Assembly: GCF_002080455.1 (NCBI RefSeq)
Contig: NZ_CP020555.1
Span: forward strand, 3,774,001 to 3,838,000
Source: Streptomyces sp. Sge12
GTDB taxonomy: Bacteria > Actinomycetota > Actinomycetes > Streptomycetales > Streptomycetaceae
Length of the DNA: 64,000 nucleotides
Reading direction: 5' to 3'
In this document: in pieces, positions 35,570-42,806 of the stretch
How positions within the stretch are numbered: the first letter of the stretch is position 1
Layout of the letters: each line of letters begins with the position of its first letter
Notes under the pieces: model-generated
The model's database searches: none
What the model was told of the DNA's origin: nothing
The model's input: the letters and a program-made list of their open reading frames with translations, nothing else
Position numbers and translations under genes: made by a program

Positions 35570-36217
35570 TCACTTGCGGCCGAGACCACCGAGCTCCTCG
35601 GCCATCACCGCTCCGGCCTGCTCCGCGAGATCGTCCTCGGCCAGGTCCTCGTCCGTGTCCAGGCCGTCCAGGGCGGCCAGCGGCTGGTCCAGGCGTACGT
35701 GGGCGATCAGCGACTGGAGGGCGCGCAGGGTGGCCGAGGCCGTCGGACCCCAGTTGGTGAAGTACGAGAACTGCCACCACCACAGCGCCTCCGTGATGCG
35801 GCCCGACTGGTGGTGGATGAGCCCGTGCCGCAGGTCGGCGACCACGTCGGCCAGGTCGTCGGAGATCCGGTGCGCCACCGGGGCCTTGCGCGGCTCGTAG
35901 GGGTCGAACACCTCGGAGTAGACGTCGACCGGCTCCAGCATGATCGCGAACCGCTCGCGCAGGTCGTCCACGTCCGGCTCCGGGCCGAGATCGGGCTCGT
36001 ACCGCTCGTCCGGCAGCACGTCCTGGTACGCGCCCAGCCGGCCGCCCGCCAGCAGCAGCTGGGACACCTCCAGGAGGAGGAAGGGCACCGCACTGTCCGG
36101 GTCCTCGCCCTTGGCCACTTCGGTGACGGCAACGATGAACGACTCGATCTGGTCCGCGATCGAGGCGGCGAAGTCGTCCGGATCCTGGCCGAGGGCGTGC
36201 AGCGTTGCGTCAGACAT
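35570..36217 (-). CDS. DUF5063 family protein
   Basis: A 215-residue acidic protein beginning MSDATLHALGQDPDDF. It has SYFTNWGPTASATLRALQSL and EALWWWQFSYF, features I associate with the DUF5063 family of unknown function that follows recR in actinobacteria. ATG at 36217 has GAAGGAAGG upstream and overlaps the recR stop by 8 bases, indicating translational coupling. No membrane or signal segment. Confidence 0.82.
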   Translation of the reverse strand: MSDATLHALGQDPDDFAASIADQIESFIVAVTEVAKGEDPDSAVPFLLLEVSQLLLAGGRLGAYQDVLPDERYEPDLGPEPDVDDLRERFAIMLEPVDVYSEVFDPYEPRKAPVAHRISDDLADVVADLRHGLIHHQSGRITEALWWWQFSYFTNWGPTASATLRALQSLIAHVRLDQPLAALDGLDTDEDLAEDDLAEQAGAVMAEELGGLGRK

Positions 36218-36809
36218 CGAGAAGTCGCCTTCCTTCAAAGGCCCGCCCGAGCGTGACCTCGTCCGCATACTCCAGATCTCCCCCGACGGGGAGCCCGCTG
36301 GCCAGGCGGGTGACCTTCAGGCCCATGGGCTTGATCATGCGGGCGAGGTAGGTGGCGGTCGCCTCGCCCTCCAGGTTCGGGTCGGTGGCCAGGATCAGCT
36401 CGGTCACCGCACCGTCCGCCAGCCGCGCCAGCAGCTCGCGGATGCGCAGGTCGTCCGGGCCGACGCCCTCGATGGGACTGATCGCGCCGCCGAGGACGTG
36501 GTACTTGCCCCGGAACTCGCGCGTCCGCTCGATGGCGACGACGTCCTTCGGCTCCTCCACGACGCAGATGACCGTGGTGTCCCTGCGCGGATCACGGCAG
36601 ATGCCGCACCGCTCCTCCTGCGCCACATTCCCGCACACCGCGCAGAACCGGACCTTGTCCTTGACCTCCAGCAGCGCGTGCGCGAGGCGGCGGACGTCGG
36701 TGGGCTCGGCCTGCAGGATGTGGAAGGCGATCCGCTGCGCGCTCTTGGGCCCGACGCCGGGCAGCCTGCCCAGTTCGTCGATCAGGTCCTGAACCACGCC
36801 TTCGTACAA
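36210..36809 (-). CDS. recR: Recombination mediator RecR
   Basis: A 199-residue protein of the RecFOR pathway, which loads RecA at gaps. It has the N-terminal helix-hairpin-helix (LPGVGPKSAQRIAF), the zinc finger CAVCGN...CGIC, and the TOPRIM domain VICVVEEPKDV with a Walker-B-like tail. Start is TTG at 36809 (LYEGVVQDL), with GAAGG upstream; this gives exactly the 199 residues expected. It lies between the ybaB and DUF5063 genes in one operon. Confidence 0.95.
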   Translation of the reverse strand: MYEGVVQDLIDELGRLPGVGPKSAQRIAFHILQAEPTDVRRLAHALLEVKDKVRFCAVCGNVAQEERCGICRDPRRDTTVICVVEEPKDVVAIERTREFRGKYHVLGGAISPIEGVGPDDLRIRELLARLADGAVTELILATDPNLEGEATATYLARMIKPMGLKVTRLASGLPVGGDLEYADEVTLGRAFEGRRLLDV

Positions 36810-36846
36810 CGGACTGCCTTCTTTCGTCGGGTAGGGGGGAGGAGGG

Positions 36847-37191
36847 CTAGAACGGGAGGCCGGGGATACCGCTGCCGCCGCCCAGGCCCTGGGCCAGGGG
36901 GCCCAGCTTCTGCTGCTGGAGCGCCTGCGCATTCTCGTTGGCCGCCTGCACCGCGGCGACCACCAGGTCGGCGAGCGTCTCCGTGTCCTCGGGGTCCACG
37001 GCCTTCGGGTCGATCACCAGGGCACGCAGCTCGCCGGAACCGGTGACGGTCGCCCGCACCAGACCGCCGCCCGCCTGGCCCTCGACCTCGGCGTGTGCGA
37101 GCTCCTCCTGCGCGGCCGCGAGATCCTGCTGCATCTTCTGGGCCTGCTGGAGCAGCTGCTGCATGTTGGGCTGGCCACCACCGGGAATCAC
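36847..37191 (-). CDS. YbaB/EbfC nucleoid-associated protein
   Basis: A 114-residue DNA-binding protein: N-terminal Gln-rich helix (NMQQLLQQAQKMQQDL), the beta sheet GGGLVRATVTGSGELRALVID and C-terminal helix. YbaB sits upstream of recR in most bacteria and binds DNA as a dimer. GTG start at 37191 (IPGGGQPN). The C-terminus is Gly-rich (GGGSGIPGLPF). The upstream 270-base gap holds the operon promoter. Confidence 0.93.
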   Translation of the reverse strand: MIPGGGQPNMQQLLQQAQKMQQDLAAAQEELAHAEVEGQAGGGLVRATVTGSGELRALVIDPKAVDPEDTETLADLVVAAVQAANENAQALQQQKLGPLAQGLGGGSGIPGLPF

Positions 37192-37461
37192 AGGGCACTC
37201 ACTCCATACGTCGTACGTCGAGACCTTCGGAACGCTTGGTCAATCCGAGCCTACGTGCTCCCCGGGCCCCGCGCCCTACGCCGTGAGGACCAACTCTTTC
37301 GAGTGAGAGTCGGGGCGTACGCGTACCTGCTGGAGACCTCCTTGCGGGCGGAAAACCCGGGAATCGTCGCCCATCGGCCGTCATTCGAAGGTAGGAAGAG
37401 CATGCGCATCATTGCGCACACGCGCACCACCACACGTCAGCGCAGGCAGAGGGAGTGCCGG
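37192..37461. promoter_or_regulatory. Divergent promoter gap, ybaB-recR operon / SLATT gene
   Basis: A 270-base region with no supported gene. A duplicated TGCGCA motif (37403-37408 and 37413-37418) lies near its right end. No other structure seen. Confidence 0.4.
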
Positions 37462-38208
37462 GTGAGCCAGCCGGAGATGCAGCCCGAGGGGCCACCCCGG
37501 GATCCCCGGGAGGAAGGCGGCGGACCGATGGCGGCGGGCGATCTGACCGGCCGGCCGTTCCCCCTCGGGGACTGGGGCGAGCCCGCCGAGCGGCTCGACG
37601 AGCTCTACCGGCGGGTCGAGGCCGACGCGCTGCGCACCGCCGAGTGGTACCTGTCCGACCGGGCCTGGAAGCGGCGCGGTGCGCGCGTGCTGCGCGCCGG
37701 GGCGGCCGTCGGCGCGGTCACGGGCGCCTCGATGCCGCTGCTGGAGCTGACCGGCTCGATCCCGGGCGCCTCCACGTACGGCTACCTCGCACTGCTGCTG
37801 GGTGCGGCCGCGCTGGCCTGCGACCGGTTCTTCGGGCTGACCTCGGGGTGGATGCGGGACGTGGCCACGGCCCAGGCGGTGCAGCGCCGGCTCCAGACCC
37901 TCCAGTTCGACTGGGCCTCGGAGAACGTGCGCGAGGTGCTCGGGCCCACCGAGGGCACGGCCAGCGAGGCCGCCGAGCGGTGCCTGACCGTGCTGCGCCG
38001 CTTCTCGGAGGACATCACGGAGCTGGTGCGCTCGGAGACGGCGGACTGGATGGTGGAGTTCCGGGCCGGGCCCGCGCCGCTGGTGATGCAGTCGCTGGGG
38101 TCCTCCGGTGGGCGCGCGGACGCGAACATCCCGCCCGCCCGCTTCCCGCTGCCGCCGGGCACCAGACCGAACATGCCCCGGCAACGGCCGCCGGAGCAGC
38201 CGCGCTGA
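37462..38208 (+). CDS. SLATT-like two-TM membrane protein
   Basis: A 248-residue protein. After a Pro/Gly-rich start (to about 35) comes an amphipathic helix with DELYRRVEADALRTAEWYLSD, two transmembrane helices (about 75-97, ending LLELTG, and 105-125, YLALLLGAAALACDRFF), then a long helical region (VATAQAVQRRLQTLQFDW...). This fits the SLATT domain, a pore-forming effector in some defence systems. The tail is Pro-rich. The GTG at 37462 has GAGGGAG about 6 bases upstream. No nucleotide cyclase or SLOG partner is adjacent. Confidence 0.75.
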   Translation: MSQPEMQPEGPPRDPREEGGGPMAAGDLTGRPFPLGDWGEPAERLDELYRRVEADALRTAEWYLSDRAWKRRGARVLRAGAAVGAVTGASMPLLELTGSIPGASTYGYLALLLGAAALACDRFFGLTSGWMRDVATAQAVQRRLQTLQFDWASENVREVLGPTEGTASEAAERCLTVLRRFSEDITELVRSETADWMVEFRAGPAPLVMQSLGSSGGRADANIPPARFPLPPGTRPNMPRQRPPEQPR

Positions 38209-38280
38209 GGAACGGGCGGGGCCGCGGCCGCGCGCAGCGGACCCGTACCCCGCCCACCGGCCGCCGTCCCGGCCGCCGCC

Positions 38281-38931
38281 TCAGCTGAAGATGATCATCG
38301 AGCCCTGGCCGAGACTCCGCGTCGCAGCCGCGTGCAGTCCCAGCCATACGTGCCGCTCCCGGGCGAAGGGACTGTCGTCGTACGGGATCGGCCCCGCCGG
38401 CTCCTCCAGCAGCGTCGGCCGCCCGGGCGGCGCCGGCGCGGCGGGCGGGTTCCCCGGGTCTATCCCGATCGCGGGGGCCACGAACAGCAGCTCCCGCAGC
38501 AGCCCCTGCACGGACCCCAGCGGCCCGCCCCCGGCCAGCAGCTCCTCGTTGGCAAGCGGAGCGGCGAAGTCCACCGGGACGTACGCCCCGGCGTGGTCGT
38601 AGTGCCAGACCAGGTGCGACTGCTGGGCCGTGGGCTCGAACATCTCCAGCAGCTGCTCGTAGTCCCCGCCCAGCTCGTCCACGGGGGTCACGGGCAGCCC
38701 GCAGAGCTGGAGCAGGTACGCCCGCCTCAGGAAATGCAGGGCGTCGTAGTCGAAACCGGCCACCGGGGCGACGTCCCCGCTCAGGCCCGGCATGTAGGCG
38801 AACACGGGCACGGACGGCAGTCCGGCGGCACCCAGCGCCTTGTCGTACGAGGCGATCTCTTCCGCGAAGGGGTTGTCGGGGCTGTGGCACAGCACGTCGA
38901 CAAGGGGGACCAGCCACAGGTCACAGGCCAC
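38281..38931 (-). CDS. Hypothetical soluble protein, 216 aa
   Basis: Starts VACDLWLVPLVDVL and includes DNPFAEEIASYD, FDYDALHFLRRAYL and VWHYDHAGAYVPVDF. It looks globular and cytosolic. I do not recognise the family. GTG at 38931 is preceded by GGAGGCC. It lies between the SLATT gene (convergent) and the GntR gene (same strand). Confidence 0.72.
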   Translation of the reverse strand: MACDLWLVPLVDVLCHSPDNPFAEEIASYDKALGAAGLPSVPVFAYMPGLSGDVAPVAGFDYDALHFLRRAYLLQLCGLPVTPVDELGGDYEQLLEMFEPTAQQSHLVWHYDHAGAYVPVDFAAPLANEELLAGGGPLGSVQGLLRELLFVAPAIGIDPGNPPAAPAPPGRPTLLEEPAGPIPYDDSPFARERHVWLGLHAAATRSLGQGSMIIFS

Positions 38932-39017
38932 TCGGCCTCCGATCAGTCGTTGTCGCCGATCGGGCCAGCGTAGTGGCCCGGACACCCTCCGCGAAGGGGT
39001 GCGCAGAACCTCGGCCC

Positions 39018-39683
39018 TCAGAGCCGGGCGGCCCAGGCCAGCGCGTGCTCGTTGTAGCCCTGTACGAGGCCGCGCACCGCGTCGGCGTCGGCGAGCGTCA
39101 CGGCGTCCACCAGCTCGCTGTGGCCGTCCCACAGCGCCGCCCGAAGCTGCGGCTCGCGCTGGAGGTGGGGGACGGCGAAGACCCAGCACTGCACGCGGAT
39201 GCGGTGCAGGAACTCGGATATGTAGGTGTTGGCGACCAGCCCGCTCAGCTCCCGCCAGAAGCGCAGGTCGTAGCCGATCAGCACTTCGAGCGAACCGCTC
39301 TGCGCGGCCCGTCGCGCCTCCTCGCCCCGGCGGCGCACCGACACGAGCAGCTCGCCGGAGCCGGGGGCGGTGCCGCGCTCGGCGAGGCGGCGGAAGATCC
39401 CGTCCACGACCAGCGAGCGGGCCTCGATCATGCCGCGGAAGTCGTCGACGGTGAAGATCCGCACCCGGAAGCCGCGGTGCTGGACCAGTTCGAGCAGCCC
39501 CTGGGCGGAGAGGTCCACGAGTGCCTCGCGCACCGGGGTCGCGGAGACCTCGTACTGCTCGGCGATCTGCTTGACGGTGAACTCGGTCCCCGGAGGCAGG
39601 CGTCCCGCGAGCACTTCGTCACGCAGCGCGTCCGCGATCTGCTGGCGAAGTGTGTTGCGGGTGACAGCGCCGCTGCCTGGCAT
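39018..39683 (-). CDS. GntR-family transcriptional regulator (FCD type)
   Basis: A 221-residue repressor-like protein. Winged helix-turn-helix: LRQQIADALRDEVLAGRLPPG and FTVKQIAEQYEVSATPVREAL. The C-terminal helical FCD ligand-binding domain has typical Asp/His metal positions (YDLRFWREL; a late His in GHSELVDAV). ATG at 39683 has AGGAGA upstream. The divergent-looking aminotransferase upstream (same strand, 250 bases away) could be its target. Confidence 0.9.
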   Translation of the reverse strand: MPGSGAVTRNTLRQQIADALRDEVLAGRLPPGTEFTVKQIAEQYEVSATPVREALVDLSAQGLLELVQHRGFRVRIFTVDDFRGMIEARSLVVDGIFRRLAERGTAPGSGELLVSVRRRGEEARRAAQSGSLEVLIGYDLRFWRELSGLVANTYISEFLHRIRVQCWVFAVPHLQREPQLRAALWDGHSELVDAVTLADADAVRGLVQGYNEHALAWAARL

Positions 39684-39746
39684 AGGGGTCCGTCTCCTGT
39701 CGTAGAGCTCCGGACACCATAGGCCAGACAACGCGGCTGAAAACCG

Positions 39747-39763
39747 ATCGGTAGCCAACCGAT
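39747..39763. promoter_or_regulatory. Possible operator of the GntR gene
   Basis: ATCGGT-N5-ACCGAT inverted repeat about 64 bases upstream of the GntR start. Short palindromes like this are typical GntR-type operators; autoregulation is an inference. Confidence 0.4.
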
Positions 39764-39767
39764 ATAC

Positions 39768-39800
39768 GGAATCCGCACCCGCTGTGCGGATGCGGATTCC
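39768..39800 (-). terminator. Hairpin after aminotransferase gene
   Basis: A 10-bp perfect stem (GGAATCCGCA 39768-39777, TGCGGATTCC 39791-39800) with a 13-base loop, 133 bases past the aminotransferase stop. Confidence 0.55.
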
Positions 39801-39812
39801 GGACCGGTCCGA

Positions 39813-39905
39813 CCGGCTCCCACGCAGGTGGGCGGGCCGGCTCCCACGCAGGTGGGCGGGCCCCCGCGCCAGGTGGGCGGGCCGGGCGCCGCGCAGGTGG
39901 GCGGG
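39813..39905. repeat. Four-copy 24-bp tandem repeat
   Basis: Units CCGGCTCCCACGCAGGTGGGCGGG (39813-39836, 39837-39860), a shortened third (39861-39881) and a diverged fourth (39882-39905), all ending CAGGTGGGCGGG. Located between the aminotransferase stop and the GntR gene. CCCACGCAGGTGGG can form a small hairpin in each unit. Confidence 0.85.
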
Positions 39906-39932
39906 CCGGCCGGGGCGCCGGGGCGCCGGGGC

Positions 39933-41294
39933 CTAGCCGGCCGTGGTGTGGCGGTCCGCGACCGTCAGCGCCTCGTCCAGCAGGGCCAGGCCCTCCTTCG
40001 CCTCGGCCTCCGTGACGTTGCACGGGGGGACGACGTGCGTCCGGTTCATGTTCACGAACGGCCACAGGCCCGACGCCTTGCAGGCCGCCGCGAACTCGGC
40101 CATCGGGGCGTTGTCCGCGCCCGCCGCGTTGTACGGGACCAGCGGCTCGCGCGTCTCCTTGTCCCGTACGAGTTCCAGGGCCCAGAAGGCGCCGAGCCCG
40201 CGGACCTCCCCGACCGACGGGTGGCGCTCGGCGATCTCGGCGAGCGCCGGGCCGATCACGTTCTCGCCGAGGTGGGCGGCGTGCTCGACGATGCCCTCCT
40301 CCTCCATCGTGTTGATCGTCGCGACGGCGGCGGCGCAGGCCAGGGGGTGGCCGGAGTAGGTCAGTCCGCCCGGGTAGGGGCGCGTGGCGAAGGTCTCGGC
40401 GATGGCGTCCGAGATGGCCACGCCGCCGAGCGGCACGTAGCCGCTGTTCACGCCCTTGGCGAAGGTGATCAGGTCGGGGGTGACACCCCAGTGGTCCGCG
40501 GCGAACCACTGGCCGGTGCGGCCGAAGCCCGACATGACCTCGTCCAGGATGAAGACGATGCCGTGGCGGTCGCAGAGCTCGCGGACGCCCGCGAGGTAGC
40601 CGGCCGGCGGGGTCATGATGCCGGCGGTGCCCGGCACGCTCTCCAGGATGATCGCCGCGATGGTCTGCGGCCCCTCGAAGGCGATGGTGTCGGCGAGGTG
40701 GGCGAGGGCGCGGGCGCACTCCTCGGCCTCGGTGGTGGCGTGGAAGGCGGAGCGGTAGAGGTAGGGGCCCCAGAAGTGCACGACGCCGGCGGCGGCCGTG
40801 TCGGAGGGCCAGCGGCGCGGGTCGCCGGTGAGGTTGATCGCGGCGGCGGTGGCCCCGTGGTACGAGCGGTAGGTGGAGAGCACCTTGGCGCGGCCCGTGT
40901 GCAGACGGGCCATGCGGACGGCGTTCTCGACGGCCTCGGCGCCGCCGTTGGTGAAGAAGATCTTGTCGAGGTCGCCCGGGGTCCGCTCGGCGATGAGGCG
41001 TGCGGCCTCGGAGCGGACGTCGACGGCGAATCCGGGCGCCAGCGTGCAGAGCCGGGCGGCCTGCTCCTGGATCGCGGCGACGACCTTGGGGTGCTGGTGG
41101 CCGATGTTGGTGTTGACCAACTGGGAGGAGAAGTCGAGGAAGCGCTTGCCCTCGTAGTCCCAGAAGTACGACCCCTCGGCCCCGGCGACGGCGAGGGGGT
41201 CGATCAGGGCCTGGGCGGACCAGGAGTGGAAGACGTGCTTCCGATCTGCGTCCTTCACGGCGGCAAGGGTGTGCGGGGTGACATGAGGGGTCAT
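39933..41294 (-). CDS. Class III (omega) PLP-dependent aminotransferase
   Basis: A 453-residue enzyme. Motifs: FWDYEGKRFLDFSSQLVNTNIGH, FFTNGGAEAVENAVRMAR, LDEVMSGFGRTG, and the PLP lysine in FAKGVNSGYVPLGG. The long C-terminus with WPFVNMNRTHVVPPCNV is characteristic of the beta-alanine/taurine:pyruvate aminotransferase subgroup. The amino donor is unknown. No clear pathway partners are next to it except the GntR regulator. ATG at 41294 is divergent from the DJ-1 gene. Confidence 0.9.
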   Translation of the reverse strand: MTPHVTPHTLAAVKDADRKHVFHSWSAQALIDPLAVAGAEGSYFWDYEGKRFLDFSSQLVNTNIGHQHPKVVAAIQEQAARLCTLAPGFAVDVRSEAARLIAERTPGDLDKIFFTNGGAEAVENAVRMARLHTGRAKVLSTYRSYHGATAAAINLTGDPRRWPSDTAAAGVVHFWGPYLYRSAFHATTEAEECARALAHLADTIAFEGPQTIAAIILESVPGTAGIMTPPAGYLAGVRELCDRHGIVFILDEVMSGFGRTGQWFAADHWGVTPDLITFAKGVNSGYVPLGGVAISDAIAETFATRPYPGGLTYSGHPLACAAAVATINTMEEEGIVEHAAHLGENVIGPALAEIAERHPSVGEVRGLGAFWALELVRDKETREPLVPYNAAGADNAPMAEFAAACKASGLWPFVNMNRTHVVPPCNVTEAEAKEGLALLDEALTVADRHTTAG

Positions 41295-41404
41295 GGCGTC
41301 ACGCTAGAAGTGCGCAGGTGGGGCGGGATATCGGCGGACTGTATGGGGGTGGGCTGCCGCTCTCGGCAGTCTGTCTGCGAGGGGGCCCGAAGCCCCTCCC
41401 AGCA

Positions 41405-41440
41405 TTGACAGCATCCTGTCGTTATGACAGTCTATTGTCA
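41405..41440 (+). promoter_or_regulatory. Promoter/operator of DJ-1-MarR operon
   Basis: TTGACA (41405-41410), a consensus -35, is followed by two overlapping palindromes: CTGTC-N5-GACAG (41416-41430) and TGACA-N6-TGTCA (41425-41440). Their overlap with the presumed promoter suits repression by the MarR protein encoded downstream. The -10 box is unclear. Confidence 0.55.
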
Positions 41441-41472
41441 TCAGCAGGAACCACGCTGGAGGCGAAAGCACC

Positions 41473-42102
41473 ATGAGCGAGACCCCGCGCAAGCCCGTCC
41501 ACCTCGCGGTCTACGACACGTACGCGGACTGGGAGACGGGCCACACCACGGCGCACCTCACCCAGCGCGGCCACCTCGTGCGCACCGTCGGCATCGACGC
41601 GGCGCAGCCGGTGACCACCATGGGCGGTCTGCGCATCCAGCCCGACCTGGCCCTGGCCGACCTGCGGCCCGAGGACTCCTCGCTGCTGATCCTCACCGGC
41701 GCGTCCCTGTGGGACACGAGCGAGGATCTGGCGCCCTTCGCGGCGAAGGCGAGGGAGTTCCTGGCGGCCGGTGTGCCGGTCGCGGCGATCTGCGGAGCCA
41801 CCGCCGGCCTCGCGCGCGAAGGCCTGCTGGACGGCCGGACCCACACCAGCGGCGCCTCCTTCTACCTGGCCGAGCAGCCGGGCTACGGCGGCGCCGACGG
41901 GTACGTCGAGGCCGACGCGGTGACCGACGGCGACCTGATCACGGCCGGGCCGACGGAGCCGGTGGCCTTCGCCCGCGAGGTCTTCGCCCGCCTGGACGTC
42001 TACAAGCCGGACGTCCTGGACGCCTGGTACGGGCTCTTCCACGACTCGGACCCGGATGCGTACCCGGTCCTGATGGCCGCATCGGCGGCGGGCGATGCGT
42101 GA
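41473..42102 (+). CDS. DJ-1/PfpI family protein
   Basis: A 209-residue protein with the flavodoxin-like DJ-1/PfpI fold. The nucleophile elbow AAICGATAGLA has Cys107; VYDTYADWETG and GHTTAHLT mark the N-terminal strand and acidic residue. Activity (chaperone, deglycase or amidase-like) is uncertain. GGAGG at 41458-41462 precedes the ATG. Its stop overlaps the start of the MarR gene by 8 bases. Confidence 0.88.
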   Translation: MSETPRKPVHLAVYDTYADWETGHTTAHLTQRGHLVRTVGIDAAQPVTTMGGLRIQPDLALADLRPEDSSLLILTGASLWDTSEDLAPFAAKAREFLAAGVPVAAICGATAGLAREGLLDGRTHTSGASFYLAEQPGYGGADGYVEADAVTDGDLITAGPTEPVAFAREVFARLDVYKPDVLDAWYGLFHDSDPDAYPVLMAASAAGDA

Positions 42103-42592
42103 GGCGATGGACTCGCGGACCCGGCAGGACCTGCTGAGCAGCACCGCGCTCGGGGTGTTCCGGCTGAACGGCCAGTTCCTCGCCATCTCGGAGGAACTGG
42201 CCAGGCCGGCCGGCCTGACGGCCGCCTGGTGGCAGGTACTGGGCGCGGTACTGCGGGAGCCGCTGCCCGTCGCCGGCATCGCCCGGAGCATGGGCATCAC
42301 CCGCCAGAGCGTCCAGCGGATCGCCGACCTGCTCGTGGACAAGGGCCTGGCCGAATACGCCCCGAACCCGGCCCACCGCCGGGCGAAACTGCTGCGGCCC
42401 ACGCAGGAGGGGCGGGACGCGGTGGACCGGATCGGCCCGGGGCACGCGGCACTGGCCGCCCGCCTGGCGGCGGAACTGGGTGACGCGGCGTTCGCGGAGA
42501 CCGTGCACGCCCTGGAACGCCTGGCCACGGCGCTGGACACGCTGGAGGCCGCGGCCGCGATCCCGGGTCCGGCGGCGTCCGACGGTCCCTGA
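42095..42592 (+). CDS. MarR-family transcriptional regulator
   Basis: A 165-residue winged-helix regulator: LTAAWWQVLGAVL, VAGIARSMGITRQSVQRIADLLVDKGL is the recognition region and PNPAHRRAKLLRPTQEG the wing. Overlaps the DJ-1 gene, so it probably controls its own operon through the palindromes at 41416-41440. An internal ATG four codons in (42107) is an equally plausible start. Confidence 0.9.
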   Translation: MREAMDSRTRQDLLSSTALGVFRLNGQFLAISEELARPAGLTAAWWQVLGAVLREPLPVAGIARSMGITRQSVQRIADLLVDKGLAEYAPNPAHRRAKLLRPTQEGRDAVDRIGPGHAALAARLAAELGDAAFAETVHALERLATALDTLEAAAAIPGPAASDGP

Positions 42593-42598
42593 GGGGCC

Positions 42599-42698
42599 GT
42601 CGGCCGGATGCGGGGGAGCGGTCGGGTTGGGGGCGCTGTCGGCCGGATGCGGGGGAGCGGTCGGCCGGCTCCGGCGGCGCTGTCGGGTTGGGGGCGCT
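42599..42698. repeat. Imperfect tandem repeats upstream of the kinase gene
   Basis: A 39-base unit starting GTCGGCCGGATGCGGGGGAG (42599-42637) is followed by a variant copy (42638-42681) and a partial one containing GTCGGGTTGGGGGCGCT (42682-42698). The G-rich, strand-asymmetric sequence could slow polymerases or form non-B DNA. Confidence 0.75.
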
Positions 42699-42806
42699 GT
42701 CGGGTCACCCTTGCGGTGGGCAACCGGCCGGAGCCGGCCGCCGTCCTTCCCTGCAGAGCCGCTCGGCACGGCGAGCACGGGGAGCACGGGGAGGGACCAC
42801 CCGGCC

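Noticed and set aside
39813..39905. CRISPR-like array
   Set aside because: Units are directly adjacent without unique spacers, and no cas gene is present.
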